Source of the DNA: Zygnema cylindricum
Lineage: Eukaryota; Streptophyta; Zygnematophyceae; Zygnematales; Zygnemataceae
Reading direction: 5' to 3'
DNA length: 64,000 bases
Assembly: GCA_037447655.1 (NCBI GenBank)
Contig: JBBHKE010002613.1
Location: 263,368 to 327,367 of the forward strand
Shown: positions 12,641 to 24,550 of the stretch, piece after piece
Layout of the letters: every line of letters begins with the position of its first letter
How positions within the stretch are numbered: the first letter of the stretch is position 1
The notes under the pieces: generated by a model
What the model saw: only the letters and a program-made list of their open reading frames with translations
Told to the model about the DNA's origin: nothing
Databases searched by the model: none
Translations under genes and position numbers: made by a program

Positions 12641-13486
12641 CAGTATAACACGCGATAGTACATGTTAACCGCGAACAGTGTTTCCATATTTTTTCGAACA
12701 TTTGAACTATTGTACGTCTGTCAGATCCAAATCTATGTTCCAGTGTAATTCTAAGGTACATTAACATCCACGCTGTTGAACTCGAAGTTGCCTCAGTTAT
12801 TTACGGTTATTATTTAAAGATCAGATTATTTAAACTATCTAAAGTTCATACGGGTGACTGTTATGGGTTGGAAACTTTTGTTATGAACTTTTCAACTGCA
12901 GGATTCTTAAAAATCTTACAACACAAAGAGAACATTTGAAGACTGACAAAAAGATTCTCTTAAAAAATTTAGGGCATAGTTATGGACCGAACGTTATGAG
13001 AATGTTCTAAACAGTTGCAGTTTTTTTTTTTGTTTTTTTTGCTTCTTGTTTCTTCGACAGTCAGAGATTACGCGGATTAACATCAGAACTTGTTGTTTCT
13101 CCTTTCAAAACTGTCAGTGCTATTTTTGCATGTCTTTAAAGTGTAAGAAATGGACGATGTAACCTTCCTCACCTGTTTGTCACTTGCAATACTACACGTA
13201 ATCAAAACATGTGAAAATCCTCAGCATTTTTCAGAGTTGACATCTACAGTTATCTTGTCGTCTGGCTTCTGGTGGACCAAAATTCTTCTACTTTTTTTTT
13301 ACATAGTAGTGGACGCATGGTTGTAGAGAAGAAACAGTTGATATCTTGATTGCCAGATTCAGGTTTTTAAAGTACTGAGGAACCTTGTATTTTTGTAGTA
13401 CTGACAATGATGTCAGCCTACTATTTCTTTCCTTTCTTTCTCTCTGCCTCTTTTCCTTCACTAATATTATTCATTTATTTTTAATA
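12641..13486. other. Unassigned intergenic sequence
   Basis: AT-rich sequence with short T runs (13020-13040). No coding or repeat feature is recognised. Confidence 0.5.
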
Positions 13487-13514
13487 CTAGTAAATCAACG
13501 CCCGTTACACGGGC
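13487..13514 (-). mobile_element. Candidate Helitron 3' terminus
   Basis: Read on the minus strand, a short hairpin GCCCGTGTAACGGGC (13500-13514) is followed nine bases later by a terminal CTAG (13487-13490) and then T. This is the arrangement of a Helitron 3' end (hairpin, CTRR, insertion before T). The GC-rich minisatellite that follows would lie inside the element, which is common in non-autonomous Helitrons. The matching 5' TC end was not found, so this is a candidate only. Confidence 0.45.
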
Positions 13515-13566
13515 ATGTACCCTGTCTAGTTTATCATGCCCGTACTACGGACGCACGGCAACGCTA

Positions 13567-14082
13567 CACCGCGAATTGTTATTAGTGTCAAAGTTTAAAT
13601 AGTGTTGAAGAAAATTTAACGTAATCGATGCTAAATAAGAATTTGATTTTTTTTTTCTAATTTGTAATAATGTATTCTAATTTCGGCATTATGCTAATTT
13701 GGGAACAGCAAAAATGGATTAATCGCCGTACGATTATATACATTAATATATGTATCCGTACAAAATATTAGAAATCGTACGCCGTCGTGAAATTAAATGT
13801 CCGTACTTGTCAGACTAATTTACGTGTCAGAATAATCCCGTTTTTTGAGCGCACGTTCCTATGCGTGCGCGTTCTGCTTTAATTCATTTTTTGTAAAATT
13901 TTCACTTGAAAAGGTACATTTATGTACGGTCTGACATAGACCGTACACCACACTATTTAGATTTTATTGTACTTTCGTTCTTTACGCTATTTTGTACGGT
14001 ACCTTAATTAAAGTAAAGGAAAAATTAAAATCATGTATCCTATTTAAGAAAATAAATCAAAATTTCAAGAACCCAAATTAAT
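13567..14082 (+). mobile_element. TA-flanked DNA transposon, type A copy 1 (truncated)
   Basis: The element begins CACCGCGAATTGTTATTAGT after TA and continues GTCAAAGTTTAAATAGTGTT. It is the reverse complement of the element at 55104-57311 once the two hAT insertions there are removed, and homology runs to ACCCAAATTA at about 14080. The expected right terminal repeat is missing. Both flanks carry minisatellite-like sequence (ACGCACGGCAACG), so it landed in or beside that array. No transposase is encoded. Confidence 0.85.
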
Positions 14083-14092
14083 AATACATTAC

Positions 14093-14667
14093 GCTATCCG
14101 TAATGCAGTCTGCACAGCGACGCACGGCAATGTTACATTAAGCCATCCGTAGGGCGATCTGCACAGCGACGCACGGCAATGTTACATTAGCCCATCGGTA
14201 CGGCGATCTGCACAACGACGCACGGCAACGTTAAAATACGCCATCCGTACGGCGGTCTGCACACCGACGGTTGGCAATGTTAGATTACGCCAGCCGTACG
14301 GCGGTTTGCACACCGACAGGTGGCAAAGTTAGGTTACGCCAACCGTACGGCGGTCTGCACATCGACGGTTGGCAATGTTAGATTATGCCAACTGTACGGC
14401 GGTCTGCACACTGACGGGTGGCAATGTTAGGTTTCGCCAACCGTACGGCGCTCTGCACACCGACGGTTGGCGATGTTAGAGGATGCCAGCCGTACGGTGG
14501 TCTGCACACCGACAACTGGTAATGTAAGATTACGCCATCCGTACGGCGGTACGGGCGGCACCGTTACATTGTGCCAGCGGTACGGTGGTCCGTACTACGG
14601 ACGGTCGCACGGCAGGGTTACATTGTGCCAGCCGTACGGCTGTCTGTACTGCGGACGGACGGAAAAA
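14093..14667 (+). repeat. 49-bp minisatellite, about 11 copies
   Basis: Degenerate tandem units contain CCGTACGGCGGTCTGCACAC then CGACGGTTGGCAATGTTA. The period is 49 bp in the regular central part (for example 14280, 14329, 14378) and units become irregular at both ends. It is notably GC-richer than its surroundings. Confidence 0.93.
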
Positions 14668-15580
14668 ATCGAAGACAGACACCGCCTACCGCCTACATAA
14701 GGTTTCGCAGAGGGGCGAACAACGTTCCCTTATTTATATACTGATTACCACTTTTATTTCTATGGCTGGTTGGGTCACCATATGCTACACTGTGCCATGC
14801 AATAAGGATCACATTCCTTTGTCGGTTTCCTGTCTTAACAATATTTTATTTTTCGGATAAATCAACAACCTTCACGTTCAAAGACTGCATCTTAAAAATT
14901 ATTGTTTTTGATCATGTCAACCACCTTGATACTCCAATTTTTTCTCAATATTTATCATTTCCGGATAAGTCAACAACCTTGATGCCCCAATTTTGACTTA
15001 ATGTTTGTTATTTTCAGATAAATCAACAATGTCCGTGTTGATTCTTGAACTTTTAGTCGACCATCAGTCCACAACCACATTCTTCACATCTTCAGAAAAT
15101 GACAAAAAAAATGTTTTTTTGAAGGATTCTGTATTTAACAAGAAACTACACTAAAAAACACTAGGAAAAGAAAACTGGGCGAGCAAAACCTCCCAAAACA
15201 AAAAACATAGTTCACGTGTGTGAAAACAGTTGAAACGCTACACGTAGACTTAACTGTACAAATTCAATTTTCCTCCTCCTCCTTCTCCTTCATCCCTGCT
15301 AGCACAGTAATCCTGGCCAAGATTCCATAGACGTTTAAGAAGACAAGGAGAGGCTGAAAATACAAAAAGTCTGCTAAAAGGGAAGAACTAAAGCTTCAAC
15401 TGAAATTGCATGGAAACAAACTTCTCGAACGAACTAAGAATCTTTGAAACTACATCCTCATCTAAAAAAATCTTCCCTTTTAGTAAAACTACAGCCAAAA
15501 ATTTGAAGCACGTTTTTTATCTATTTTTTGTGCAGATGATCCCAAAAAAAAAAAGGTGAGAGAACGATTTTTCTTTTAAT
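14668..15580. other. Unassigned; 3' flank of the minus-strand gene
   Basis: Weakly repeated phrases (GATAAATCAACAAC-like, near 14856, 14955 and 15017) suggest an old tandem repeat. No coding exon is seen. The 3' UTR of the gene ending at 15581 should occupy the right part. Confidence 0.5.
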
Positions 15581-18500
15581 CTATCCTTGCAACCTCTCCA
15601 AAAAAGAGATTGGGCCCTTAAGAGGAACAGTACGAACCTCATCTCTAGACATTAATTGTCCTGTGACCGGATTGATTGACCGTACTTCGGCTCGAAAAGA
15701 TTGACCTTGAAGAATCCGGTCAACTACCGTTTCGACATTCCGGAAAATGCTCCACGAATGCATATTTTCCTTGTTCAATTCGATCACCGTTTGAAAAATC
15801 GAGCCTCGTTTTCTCTGCTGTACATGTTTGTTCCCATCGTAAAGCTTCTTAGCTGCTGTGTCTCCAACTGTAACAATTTCCACTCCTCCAAGAAGCTCCG
15901 AAAGGACGGGATTTTGAACAAGCTCTGCGAAGCTCCCATGAGCACTGGCGACCAATCGGACGCCTCGCTGAAGTGTGCCACCAAGATGATAACCAGAAAG
16001 TCAGATTGATTGATGATGATAGTCAGATTTCTGATAGCTCATCAATATCGGTGAAAAGGATAATAAAGAGTCATCAAAAGCCTTTTGAGGTAGTATTAGA
16101 TAAAGATAAAACCATGCCATCACAACATTCAATGTGCTATTGACCGAAATCGCGAACGATAAATCAAGATTTGTAATCGAGGAGGTAAAAAGGCAATATT
16201 TATCGGCAGAGCAAATAAATATTGACATAGCAATAACTGACGACAACCTGACAGATTAACGTATGGTACTTCAGTACATAAAATAAGAAAATATAACCCG
16301 CCAAATCTTGAGATTGATTGTTTGAAAATTCTGCAGACAAAATCTGAAGAGTAAAAGTCAAGGTACCACTAAGTCCAACATTTGGCACAAACAATGTCAT
16401 ACGGCAATTCATTACACTACGGACGTCGATACAGTGTAGCGCACCGTAAAAAAGAGTTTTTAAGCCCCGACAGCTTAGGAACATTTCAAATTTTGGACAG
16501 TACAGAGATAAAAGTACGGATACAGATGATATCTGATATTGATGGCGATTTTGATGTCGATATATTGCGATAATCGGCAATGTAATTACTGGCTTGATAT
16601 ATCGATTATGAAGACCCTTGAAAAAAACACATTCATTATCCGCGAATCCTGATCGATGTACAACACTAACAATATTGCTAATAAGAAAAACTGTGAATGG
16701 CAGATAAAAAGTCAACAGCATCAAGGAGTTTCATTTACTTGACCGCAGAGAACATAAAAGCACCGAATGGAAAATGTTTAACTGAAATTGATGGGCCGGA
16801 CTAAAAACACATAATTTCTACAGCAATGACCTGGGTTGGTTGAACCAAAATCATAAATAAGGTGAGCTGATGATAATTGTGCAGCTGTTGACAAATTTCT
16901 TCTGGACAAAAAAAAGCAAGTTTTGCATCTTAAGCTTGGAATGGAATTAAAACTTAAAGGCTCACCTGAAAAATCCTAAAAAACTCTAAAATACCCTAAA
17001 AGCTTGTGATGGGCAGTGAATCTCAAAAGGCTCACCTTAGAGATAGTCCGTGCTGCATGTGCTTCCCTTGCTCGACCTATCTCGTCTACAATAATGACAT
17101 CTGGAGTGTGGTTTTGAACACATTCAATCATCCGGTCCTCTTGCTCATCCAGCCTTCTTACCTGGGGAATCCAATAACAAACTTTAGTTAAGAACCATAC
17201 AACCTTCAACCTCGTACAAATGAATGCTACAATGGCTCTGTTCTAAAGGATGTGGTATAGAATTAACTGCGATGTCGATGGTTTCAGAAAGTACGCCAAA
17301 AAATCAGCTGATTGCCCAGCTTAGGCGTTCCGGCAAGGGAGTTCATATAAAAGTGAGCTTTGTTGACATATAAAATTACTAAAGGGTACCAAGACATGAA
17401 AAATTAATAAACATTCTTAACTAATACAAGGATTGTCATAACCGCCACAGAATCTATGCCCGGACTAATCTGCTGACATGGTTTTTTAAAGCAATCGATG
17501 TTCTAGGGATGGAATTAACAATTCCAAAAAATAAAAAGAGGAGATTATGACAGAGTACCCTTGGCCACTCATGTCTGATGCCTCACGAGAGAAAAATGAG
17601 GCATTACGGCAGAGGCAAAGTGGCACACCTGCATTCTACGTGCCCGTCCAATGGCTGGATGAGGGATGTCGCCATCTCCACCAATTTCATTAGATGTATC
17701 AATAATTACAACATTTTTCTCCTCCGAAAGGACACGGGCAATGTCGCGAATAATGGTTGTCTTTCCTGTTCCGGGAGAGCCTAGCAGCAGTATACCGCCA
17801 CCTGTCTGCATAAAACAATAAAATGTTTCCTTAGGGCCCTAAACATGGTAGATAAACAACATCGTCCTTTTCAAGATCTCAGTAGTTTTCTATTTCTTCA
17901 TTTGTCACCACTAGTCACAGTTGTTAACTTTCATTGCTTAGTTTTCATTTTCCTTTTAGAATAATAACCAAAGGTGAAAGCAGATACAATATCACAAGGT
18001 CTCCATTAACTTTTTTCAGAAGGTTTTGTCCCATAATCATACTTCAGTTCTAACTAGCAAAAAGAAGTCGTTAACTCAATACTTGAACCTAATATCAGCA
18101 CTGCAGTTCTTTTGGATCACATACACAATTTGAAAACACGACTATATGACTCCTTAATTTGTTTATAACTGTAAATCTCTTTAAATACCATGATCCGCAA
18201 ACATGTAAAGGAATTATTAGTCAAACAAAATTAGCATCAATAATACTAAGTGCAGAATGACGTTGCTGATTTTTTCTTCAAACTTTTCAGCAGTGTTATT
18301 AACACTATTTTATGATTTCCGGCCATAAAAAGCTTATCAACACATAGCAACAGGCAGTGTACTTAACGATAGGACATACTTACATGACATCGCACCACAT
18401 CCCTGATGATGTCAGCACATCCTCGAACTGCCCGTCCAAGTCGAAATGTGAGACCGATCACCTCATCAGAACGGTTACAAATGGCACTAATTCGATGCAA

Positions 18501-21389
18501 AGCACCTCCCACACCTGCACGATTGTCAGTTCCAAATCTCCCCAATTTACGCACCGAGCTATCAATGTCTTCCCTAGTAACTGTTTTATACAATATCAGG
18601 TGTTTCCCAGAGTGAAAGCGAGCCAGAGGGTCCCTTCCAATGTCAAGTAAAATTTCTCTCAGCTGATGACAAACCTGGGGGTCATAAAACACAGGGTGTG
18701 CAGCTAAGCTATTGGGTAATAGCCTGATAAAGCTCCTTAAATCTTCTTCTATCACAAGTGGCGTTCTCACAATGGCTCCACGTTCATGTTCGGGAATATC
18801 TACTTCTGAAACCAACTCATTCCTTAAATTGAATGCCATTGCCCTGTCAAGCATTCTAGTCTCTCCATTCATGCTGCGAAAAAATGAAGCGTAGCGATCT
18901 CCTTCACTAATACAAGCCATTGAAACTAGCTTCATCATGTCCTCCAAAAGTCCCTCTCGAACTGTGAACAAGCACTCGGCAGATATCGCTGCATAAGTGA
19001 CTAGTTCTTCAGTCAATGGACGGTAGCGCCATAACATTGGGTTGTCTACCATCATTTGTGGAACATGCTTCACGTCCTCAAACCAATCTTTGGAACCATA
19101 GATTTGCAGCAAAACTTGTAAGGCTGGTAGGGTCTCAGAAATAGTTTTATTTCTCTGGGATTTCATACTCACATAGGTTGCCTGCAAATTGGCGAAGCAG
19201 GATAGTTAGTGGTCAATCCTCATAGATGGGCATTCGACTGCAGAAGCTCTGAACTACGTAAACCAGGATTAATTCAACCAGGATTAGGCGAAAAAAAGCC
19301 TAAGCGAAAGCTACTCCTTTCACCACCTGTCGGCATTAAAGCCCTATTTTACTTGACGTAAAACTTGGTCCTGTTTTAAAATTTAACCCGATAACTTGAC
19401 TAGAGGTCATGTCACTTCTTAAGAGCTTGAAGACACTAAGAATTTGTACAATGGAAACAAATTATTCTGATTTGAACCTGGCAGTACTATGATTTGATTT
19501 ACACCTAAGCAATGAAATGCAAGATTGATTTGAGTTGAGTAGCTTAACTAAAGGGAATTAACCATTCAGAAGTTAATTAACAGATTAAATCACTGGTTTA
19601 CGCATTGGACTGATACACATTCATTAGAACAAAACTACGAGTTATACAAAACATGCCCCACATAGCATAAGCATTTTGCACCTCAACAGACATGAAACCA
19701 GCTCACCAGTGCGGAGGTGCGACAAGTATTGTCTAAACAATGACTTGACTTCTCAGTCTACAATAAATGACCAGAATGTATTCGAGTTGTAGAATCTGGC
19801 TTGCCTGAGTATCGAACACATTGGTAAGCTTGATTTTGTATTGATTCCAAAGAGCTGCACTGTCTTGTCGGCAATCGTGCAATATTTTAGAAATCGCTTC
19901 ATCTTCCAGAAGGGGCCGAAGCTTATCTATTGCGTACGTCAAATCAGGATCATCCATGGAAAGAAAGTCAAACAAGAATACGTGTTCTCGGCTAGCAAGC
20001 TGGCAAAACAAACAGCACGAAAGAAAAAGCCAGTGACTTGTCATGCTTCCCTCCAGAAACAATCATGACCAAAGATACACTTCCAGGCAGAAAACCCGTT
20101 GCGAAAAGGAAGAAAACAAGTTCTCATTCCAATAAAGAAGCAGTCGATTGCCAAAATGGGCCTCTTAAGTGGGACTTTTTTTTACATTTTTCCCTGTAAA
20201 TCACAAAATTAGACAAGAAGTTAACAATCACGAAAGCGTCCAAGTCAACCTTACAGGTAAATTGCCCATCGCTATTAGTGTTAAACATTTATTGGGCACT
20301 CAAGGTACTTCTTCTCATCCCAGAGTTTTAGTACTTATTGTTTTTATGCCATGCTCGAAATGTGACTTGACCTCTCAATTGCACCCATTAAAAAAAATAA
20401 AAAATCCAACAGTTGACAATAAAGTTAAAAATGTACTAGTGCCAGAAAAATGTCTAACACTAATAGCAATGGGCAGTGTAGTGTCCATCATAACAGGTTG
20501 TTCTGCATTTTTCGCTAACACATTCTCTTGACGTACTTCAAGATGTCCCTTGCAACCTACATTCTTTCTGGGTGACACAGATATGGAAAAAAATCCAAAC
20601 GGATAAACTGGGATCAGGGTGCTACCAAGAAACGTAAAGAGCAAATATGTTCAGAGAAATATTTATTTCAGCGGATATTCCTTGCAAACTAACTACCAAC
20701 AAAAACATAGCAACACAAAACAACATCAATACCAGAAAAAAATAGGTTAACCAATGAACAATTTTGCTAACAATCTGAAACAAACTTTAGGCACGCCCTA
20801 CCTGGAGGAGAGTTAGATCACGAACGCCGTTGAGATGAACTCCTTCACAATCCATAGAAAGAAGGGAAAATCCAGACAACCGCTCCAAAGCATTTTCAAC
20901 TTCGTTACGCTTCACAACTAAGGATACAGCTGAGCCATAACTGAGACGATGGAATACAGATGAGACATAACTGAGACGATTGTTTAGATTGGATCTTCTT
21001 ATAGAAGTCGGCGACACTATATCAGGCTTTTGTGCAGGTTCTTGAGGCAAAACTCTTTTCCTGGCCGGTTTGCCTTTGAATTTAACACAACCATGTACTA
21101 AATCAAGTTCAAAATGCCTTGGGAACCTCCGGAGAAATTCCTCTTTTTTCTTGATAAGGTGATCGAGATTTTTAATTCTCCAGTGGTCCCTGATTTCAGA
21201 GAATGCCACAGCATCAGGTGTGACGTGACTTCGCATGAAGTTTAAAGTACTATTCAGTACCTTATTTTCCTCCCTGGAAAGTCCGGGACCAGGGCAAGTA
21301 TTTTTCTTTGCTGTTTCTGCATTGCCTTCCTTTGCTGCTCGTCTCGCAGCTCTCTCAGCTCTTGCAGTTCTATTCACTCCACGAGCCAT
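15581..21389 (-). CDS. DEDD exonuclease-like / Ycf45-SpoIIIAA-like ATPase fusion
   Basis: Six exons join in phase 0 to 756 residues: 21389-20802, 19999-19805, 19181-18384, 17805-17629, 17161-17036 and 15967-15581 (TAG). Residues ~165-345 form a DnaQ/RNase D-like 3'-5' exonuclease fold: Exo I MDCEG (D180, E182), Exo II HDCRQD (D242) and Exo [12 protein letters not shown], where the usual aspartate four residues after Y324 is serine. Residues ~390-720 resemble cyanobacterial and plastid Ycf45 and plant SPD1: [10 protein letters not shown], then Walker [10 protein letters not shown] (~536), [19 protein letters not shown], Walker B IIVDEIG (~609) and LVASAHG. The N-terminal ~110 residues are basic and unassigned and could hold a targeting signal. 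Intron 2 starts GC rather than GT. SPD1-type proteins are linked to plastid development and nucleic acid functions; whether the nuclease is active is doubtful. All exon joins restore family-like sequence, for example [11 protein letters not shown] and FDTQ/ATYV. Confidence 0.9.
20254..20478. mobile_element. TA-flanked MITE (distinct subfamily) in intron 1
   Basis: Terminal repeats CAGGTAAATTGCCCATCGCT continue ATTAGTGTTAAACATTT, with the inverted match ending CACTAATAGCAATGGGCAGTG, flanked by TA on each side. The subterminal CTATTAGTGTTA motif is shared with the other TA-flanked elements here, but the interior differs. It lies in the first intron of the exonuclease-ATPase gene. Confidence 0.8.
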
Positions 21390-21399
21390 CAAATGTAGC

Positions 21400-21650
21400 T
21401 AGGATTAGGCCAAATTAGGGCAATATACTATACAGATGTTAGTGCTTTTGAGTTTTAATCCATCAATAGAGTTGACATTAGGGCAAATTAGGGCAATAGA
21501 CTATACAGATGTTAGAGCTGTGAAGCCAGCTACAGAGATAGGATTAGGGCATATTACAGAATGTAAGCTAGTGCTTCGAAGCCATCAATACAGCGAGGAT
21601 TAGGACAACAGAATTGCAGACCTAAAGATTTTAATGCTTCGACTTTGCAA
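21400..21650. repeat. Degenerate ~90-bp tandem repeat upstream of the fusion gene
   Basis: Phrases such as GGGCAATATACTATACAGAT and GGGCAATAGACTATACAGAT recur, with weaker units containing AGGATTAGG and TTCGAAGCCATCAAT. Three to four copies lie directly upstream of the ATG at 21389, in the presumed 5' UTR or promoter. Confidence 0.65.
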
Positions 21651-22409
21651 GGCTACATAACAAAATGCAGCTTAACCGTGTAGTAAAACAAAAATATACA
21701 GGATTACTGGCAGGCTACGGTTATTGCACAATTTGCATTATGCAATTGCAGGTTTATTGCTGCAGGTTCGCTTATTTCGGCTGAATTGCAGACCTACAGA
21801 ACAGACAAACCAGTGAGCTGCCCAGCGCTTTTATTTATTTATTTTTTTTTTTTTTTTTTTTAGAATTCGGGTAAAGGCCTATGGCGGAAAATTCAGAATA
21901 GTGCCACCAATCCGTATACTGCCGTACAGCAGACAGCTTATCGACGCTAAAAAATCAAAACTGAAGGTGCAATCTGGAGAAACAAGATTTCATAATGTAG
22001 AGAGAGCTCATTGATCGTTACGGCGACGAATTTGGCTTCACTTGCGTCACTACAGTACTGTAGATTCGCACTTCCAATATAGCTATAAGATGCCTTCGAC
22101 CAACATTCAGTTTTTAAGGGGAAAATCCCATCATAACATATTTCAAAGTGTTACAAGGTGGAGACGCTAAAATTTCTCCCAAAACTGAATCCACGAATTG
22201 AAGAAAGCGACCACCACTGTAGGACACGTGGCATGACAAGCATAACAGACCGTCAAGCGAGACGTGACATGACGTACACAGACTGGAGAGCTTCCAAAAC
22301 GATAGGACACCATTTGACTTCACATGAAATCTAACGACTTCACACAACTGTCCACAAAATACTTAGGGTTACTACTCATGCGCCTCAGGTAATAGTTTTT
22401 TTCTGTCTT
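21651..22409. other. Unassigned, with poly-T run
   Basis: A T run of about 20 lies at 21841-21862. No gene is recognised. Confidence 0.5.
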
Positions 22410-23650
22410 TTGTCAAAAATTGGTTGGTGCACCCAAACATTTCCCGCGGTACAAAGAGAGCATCGAAGCAACAATGGGTCGATACTTTGTTAAGGAACAT
22501 GGCCTTCTACTATAGGCAGTGTTCGTCGAGTTAAAAAGATAAGTTCCTTCATTGGACCACTTGAATCCATGGTGGTTTAAAATTCGTATTTCTACGAGAG
22601 GGTCTTCGACATTAGTTACTCTTATATGATGCCACAAGACCTATGCCGCTTCTCGCCGCGGTAAAATGTCATCTGAAGGAACAAAGGTGTTAGGCTTATG
22701 GTCAATTACGATAACCAAACCATCACACCCTGTCAAGTAGTGACGCCTTACTCTTTGAGCCTAAACAATGGAGATCAATTCTTTCCCTCTAGCAAAAACG
22801 TTATTTTGAGTACATGAGTCTCAACGCGAAAGCGATTGCTTGGCCTTTTTGCGACAACACCACACCTAACCCGTAGTAAGCGACTTCAAATGTGCATTCG
22901 CATGACTTTGATGAGTTTGCGTGAACCCATGTTAGAGCATGAGTCAAGTTTTTATTGATTCCTTAAAACACCTTTGAACACTAAACCGTTCACTGCCACC
23001 TAGTACTTCACCTAGTAAGGTTTGTAAAGAGTTGGACAAAGTCCTTGTAACCTTAGACAAACCACTTGTAATAATTAGCGCAACCCGAAAAATACGTAAC
23101 TTCAATATTGTTTTTTGCGCATCCAACCGTCGCGCAACTATGTTTTTCTTTATATCCAAGCCACATCCATCGCACCGACGTTGTAGACAATGTAGGTGTT
23201 CTTTCTTCTTACATTAGGCAATTAATTATCCGTAAGAACATGTTATTGTTCCTCAAAATGTTTAAGACTTAGCAGACTTGCATCACATGGTCTCATGGTG
23301 TGCGACCGCTAATAAGGACGTCATCATGGTAAACTAGAACCACTCTCCTCAACAATGGCTCAAACATATCGTTCATGATTGATGCTGCGTTTGTTCAACC
23401 AAAATAGAGAAACTTCAACAAAAAAATCCTAATTAGTGTTTCAAACATAGTCTTTGGCACAACAACCTGTGTTGTGTGAATCTAAGGATAGCCATGCGCC
23501 AAGTCAAGGTACGTGAAGCACTTAAAACCTTAAAGGTAACTTGGCAAAAATCAATGCGAGAAAGAGCGAATCGTATTTTTAACGTCGACTTGACAAACGC
23601 GGTGGTCCACATAGGGAGCACCCCTTCTTAAGACCAAAGAGAATCTAAGC
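22410..23650 (-). pseudogene. Ty3/gypsy-type retrotransposon remnant (RT and RNase H)
   Basis: On the minus strand, in shifting frames and with many stops, the order of a gypsy pol gene can be read. Around 23480-23530 there is a DLAHGYP-like motif. At ~23300-23400 TNAASIMNDMFEPLLRRVVL and YHDDVLIS match the RT active-site region. At ~23040 ANYYKWFV matches the connection motif ANYYRRFV. At ~22700 DHKPNTF matches RNase H, and at ~22620 NVEDPL matches the NVADPLSR linker before integrase. The element is non-functional. LTRs were not identified. Confidence 0.85.
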
Positions 23651-24264
23651 ACATATTTTTGAGGTTTCAAACTAGCCCACGTCCAAAAAATAAGCTATAT
23701 ATATTCATTTCTTCGTGCTCCAAGGGCTTAACAACAAGGGTGAGAAATGGTGGTTTTTTGATACATTCTTTTGTATTGAAGACATATTAGTTACGTGCGC
23801 AGTCTTCGGTGTAAACATAAAGTATAAAAATGGAAAATGAAAGAAAACAAGGGATTTTTTTATTGGATGTACGAAAGTCATTGACAAAGATAAGGCTGGT
23901 AACTTCATTTGGGGAGTACGATCTAGAACACATGGATTCATCAAACGTATGGAACACGCCTAAAAAGTATTTGGGTTTGTACAACTTATGTTACGTGGCG
24001 CAATTTATTGAGCACGTGGAACCATGCACTTAGGGTAAGAGCCCATGAGACGAAAATTGGGGTTTGGTAACTGAAAGTCGTACGTTTTCGTACAGATTCG
24101 TACCAATTTTTTTTTATTATTAGATCTTTACTTGAAAGCTGTCGGGATGCTTCAATGATGTAGGCGAAATTCTTAACCCTTGGATATTTCACTTTTTGAG
24201 ATCCGCGAAGCTATCGCGCATATCAAGGTAACATTTCATTAGACAAAAAGTGGGGTTTGTTACT
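23651..24264. other. Repeat-derived sequence
   Basis: From about 24040 to 24235 this resembles 27455-27650: ACGTTTTCGTACAG, then GAAAGCT, TCGGGATGC and AGATCCGCGAAGC followed by ATCGCGCA appear in the same order at both places. The part left of 24040 may belong to the gypsy remnant. No gene is seen. Confidence 0.6.
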
Positions 24265-24550
24265 GGTGTCGAGCGTGCCTCAGTAACATGAAGGAAGAGC
24301 CCACAGCCCGGAGTAATCGGCATCAGAGTAAATAACCCCCAAATGCGAATGCTTCCCAGAATGATGATCATACCCACTGCTGCCCACATCCCTCCAATAG
24401 ATATGCATGCAAAATAGGAGAGTTGTTTAGAAAGGGAATAAGGTTAAGCGCAGGGGAAAGGCGAAAGTTATCATCTCTCCCTTCCTTTCCCCCCCCCTTG
24501 ACCGGGGAAAGGGATTTGGGTCTCGATAATCAGGTTGATATCCCAATTTG
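24265..24550 (+). repeat. ~290-bp dispersed repeat, copy 1
   Basis: It begins TGTCGAGCGTGCCTC and runs to GATATCCCAATTT. The same sequence, roughly 85% identical by eye, is at 26785-27078 in direct orientation. It includes CTGCTGCCCACATCCCTCC and a C run before TTGACCGGGGAAAGGG. Confidence 0.88.

Noticed and set aside
13975-14667. CRISPR-like array
   Set aside because: The 49-bp units are contiguous and degenerate with no distinct spacers, and the context is eukaryotic.
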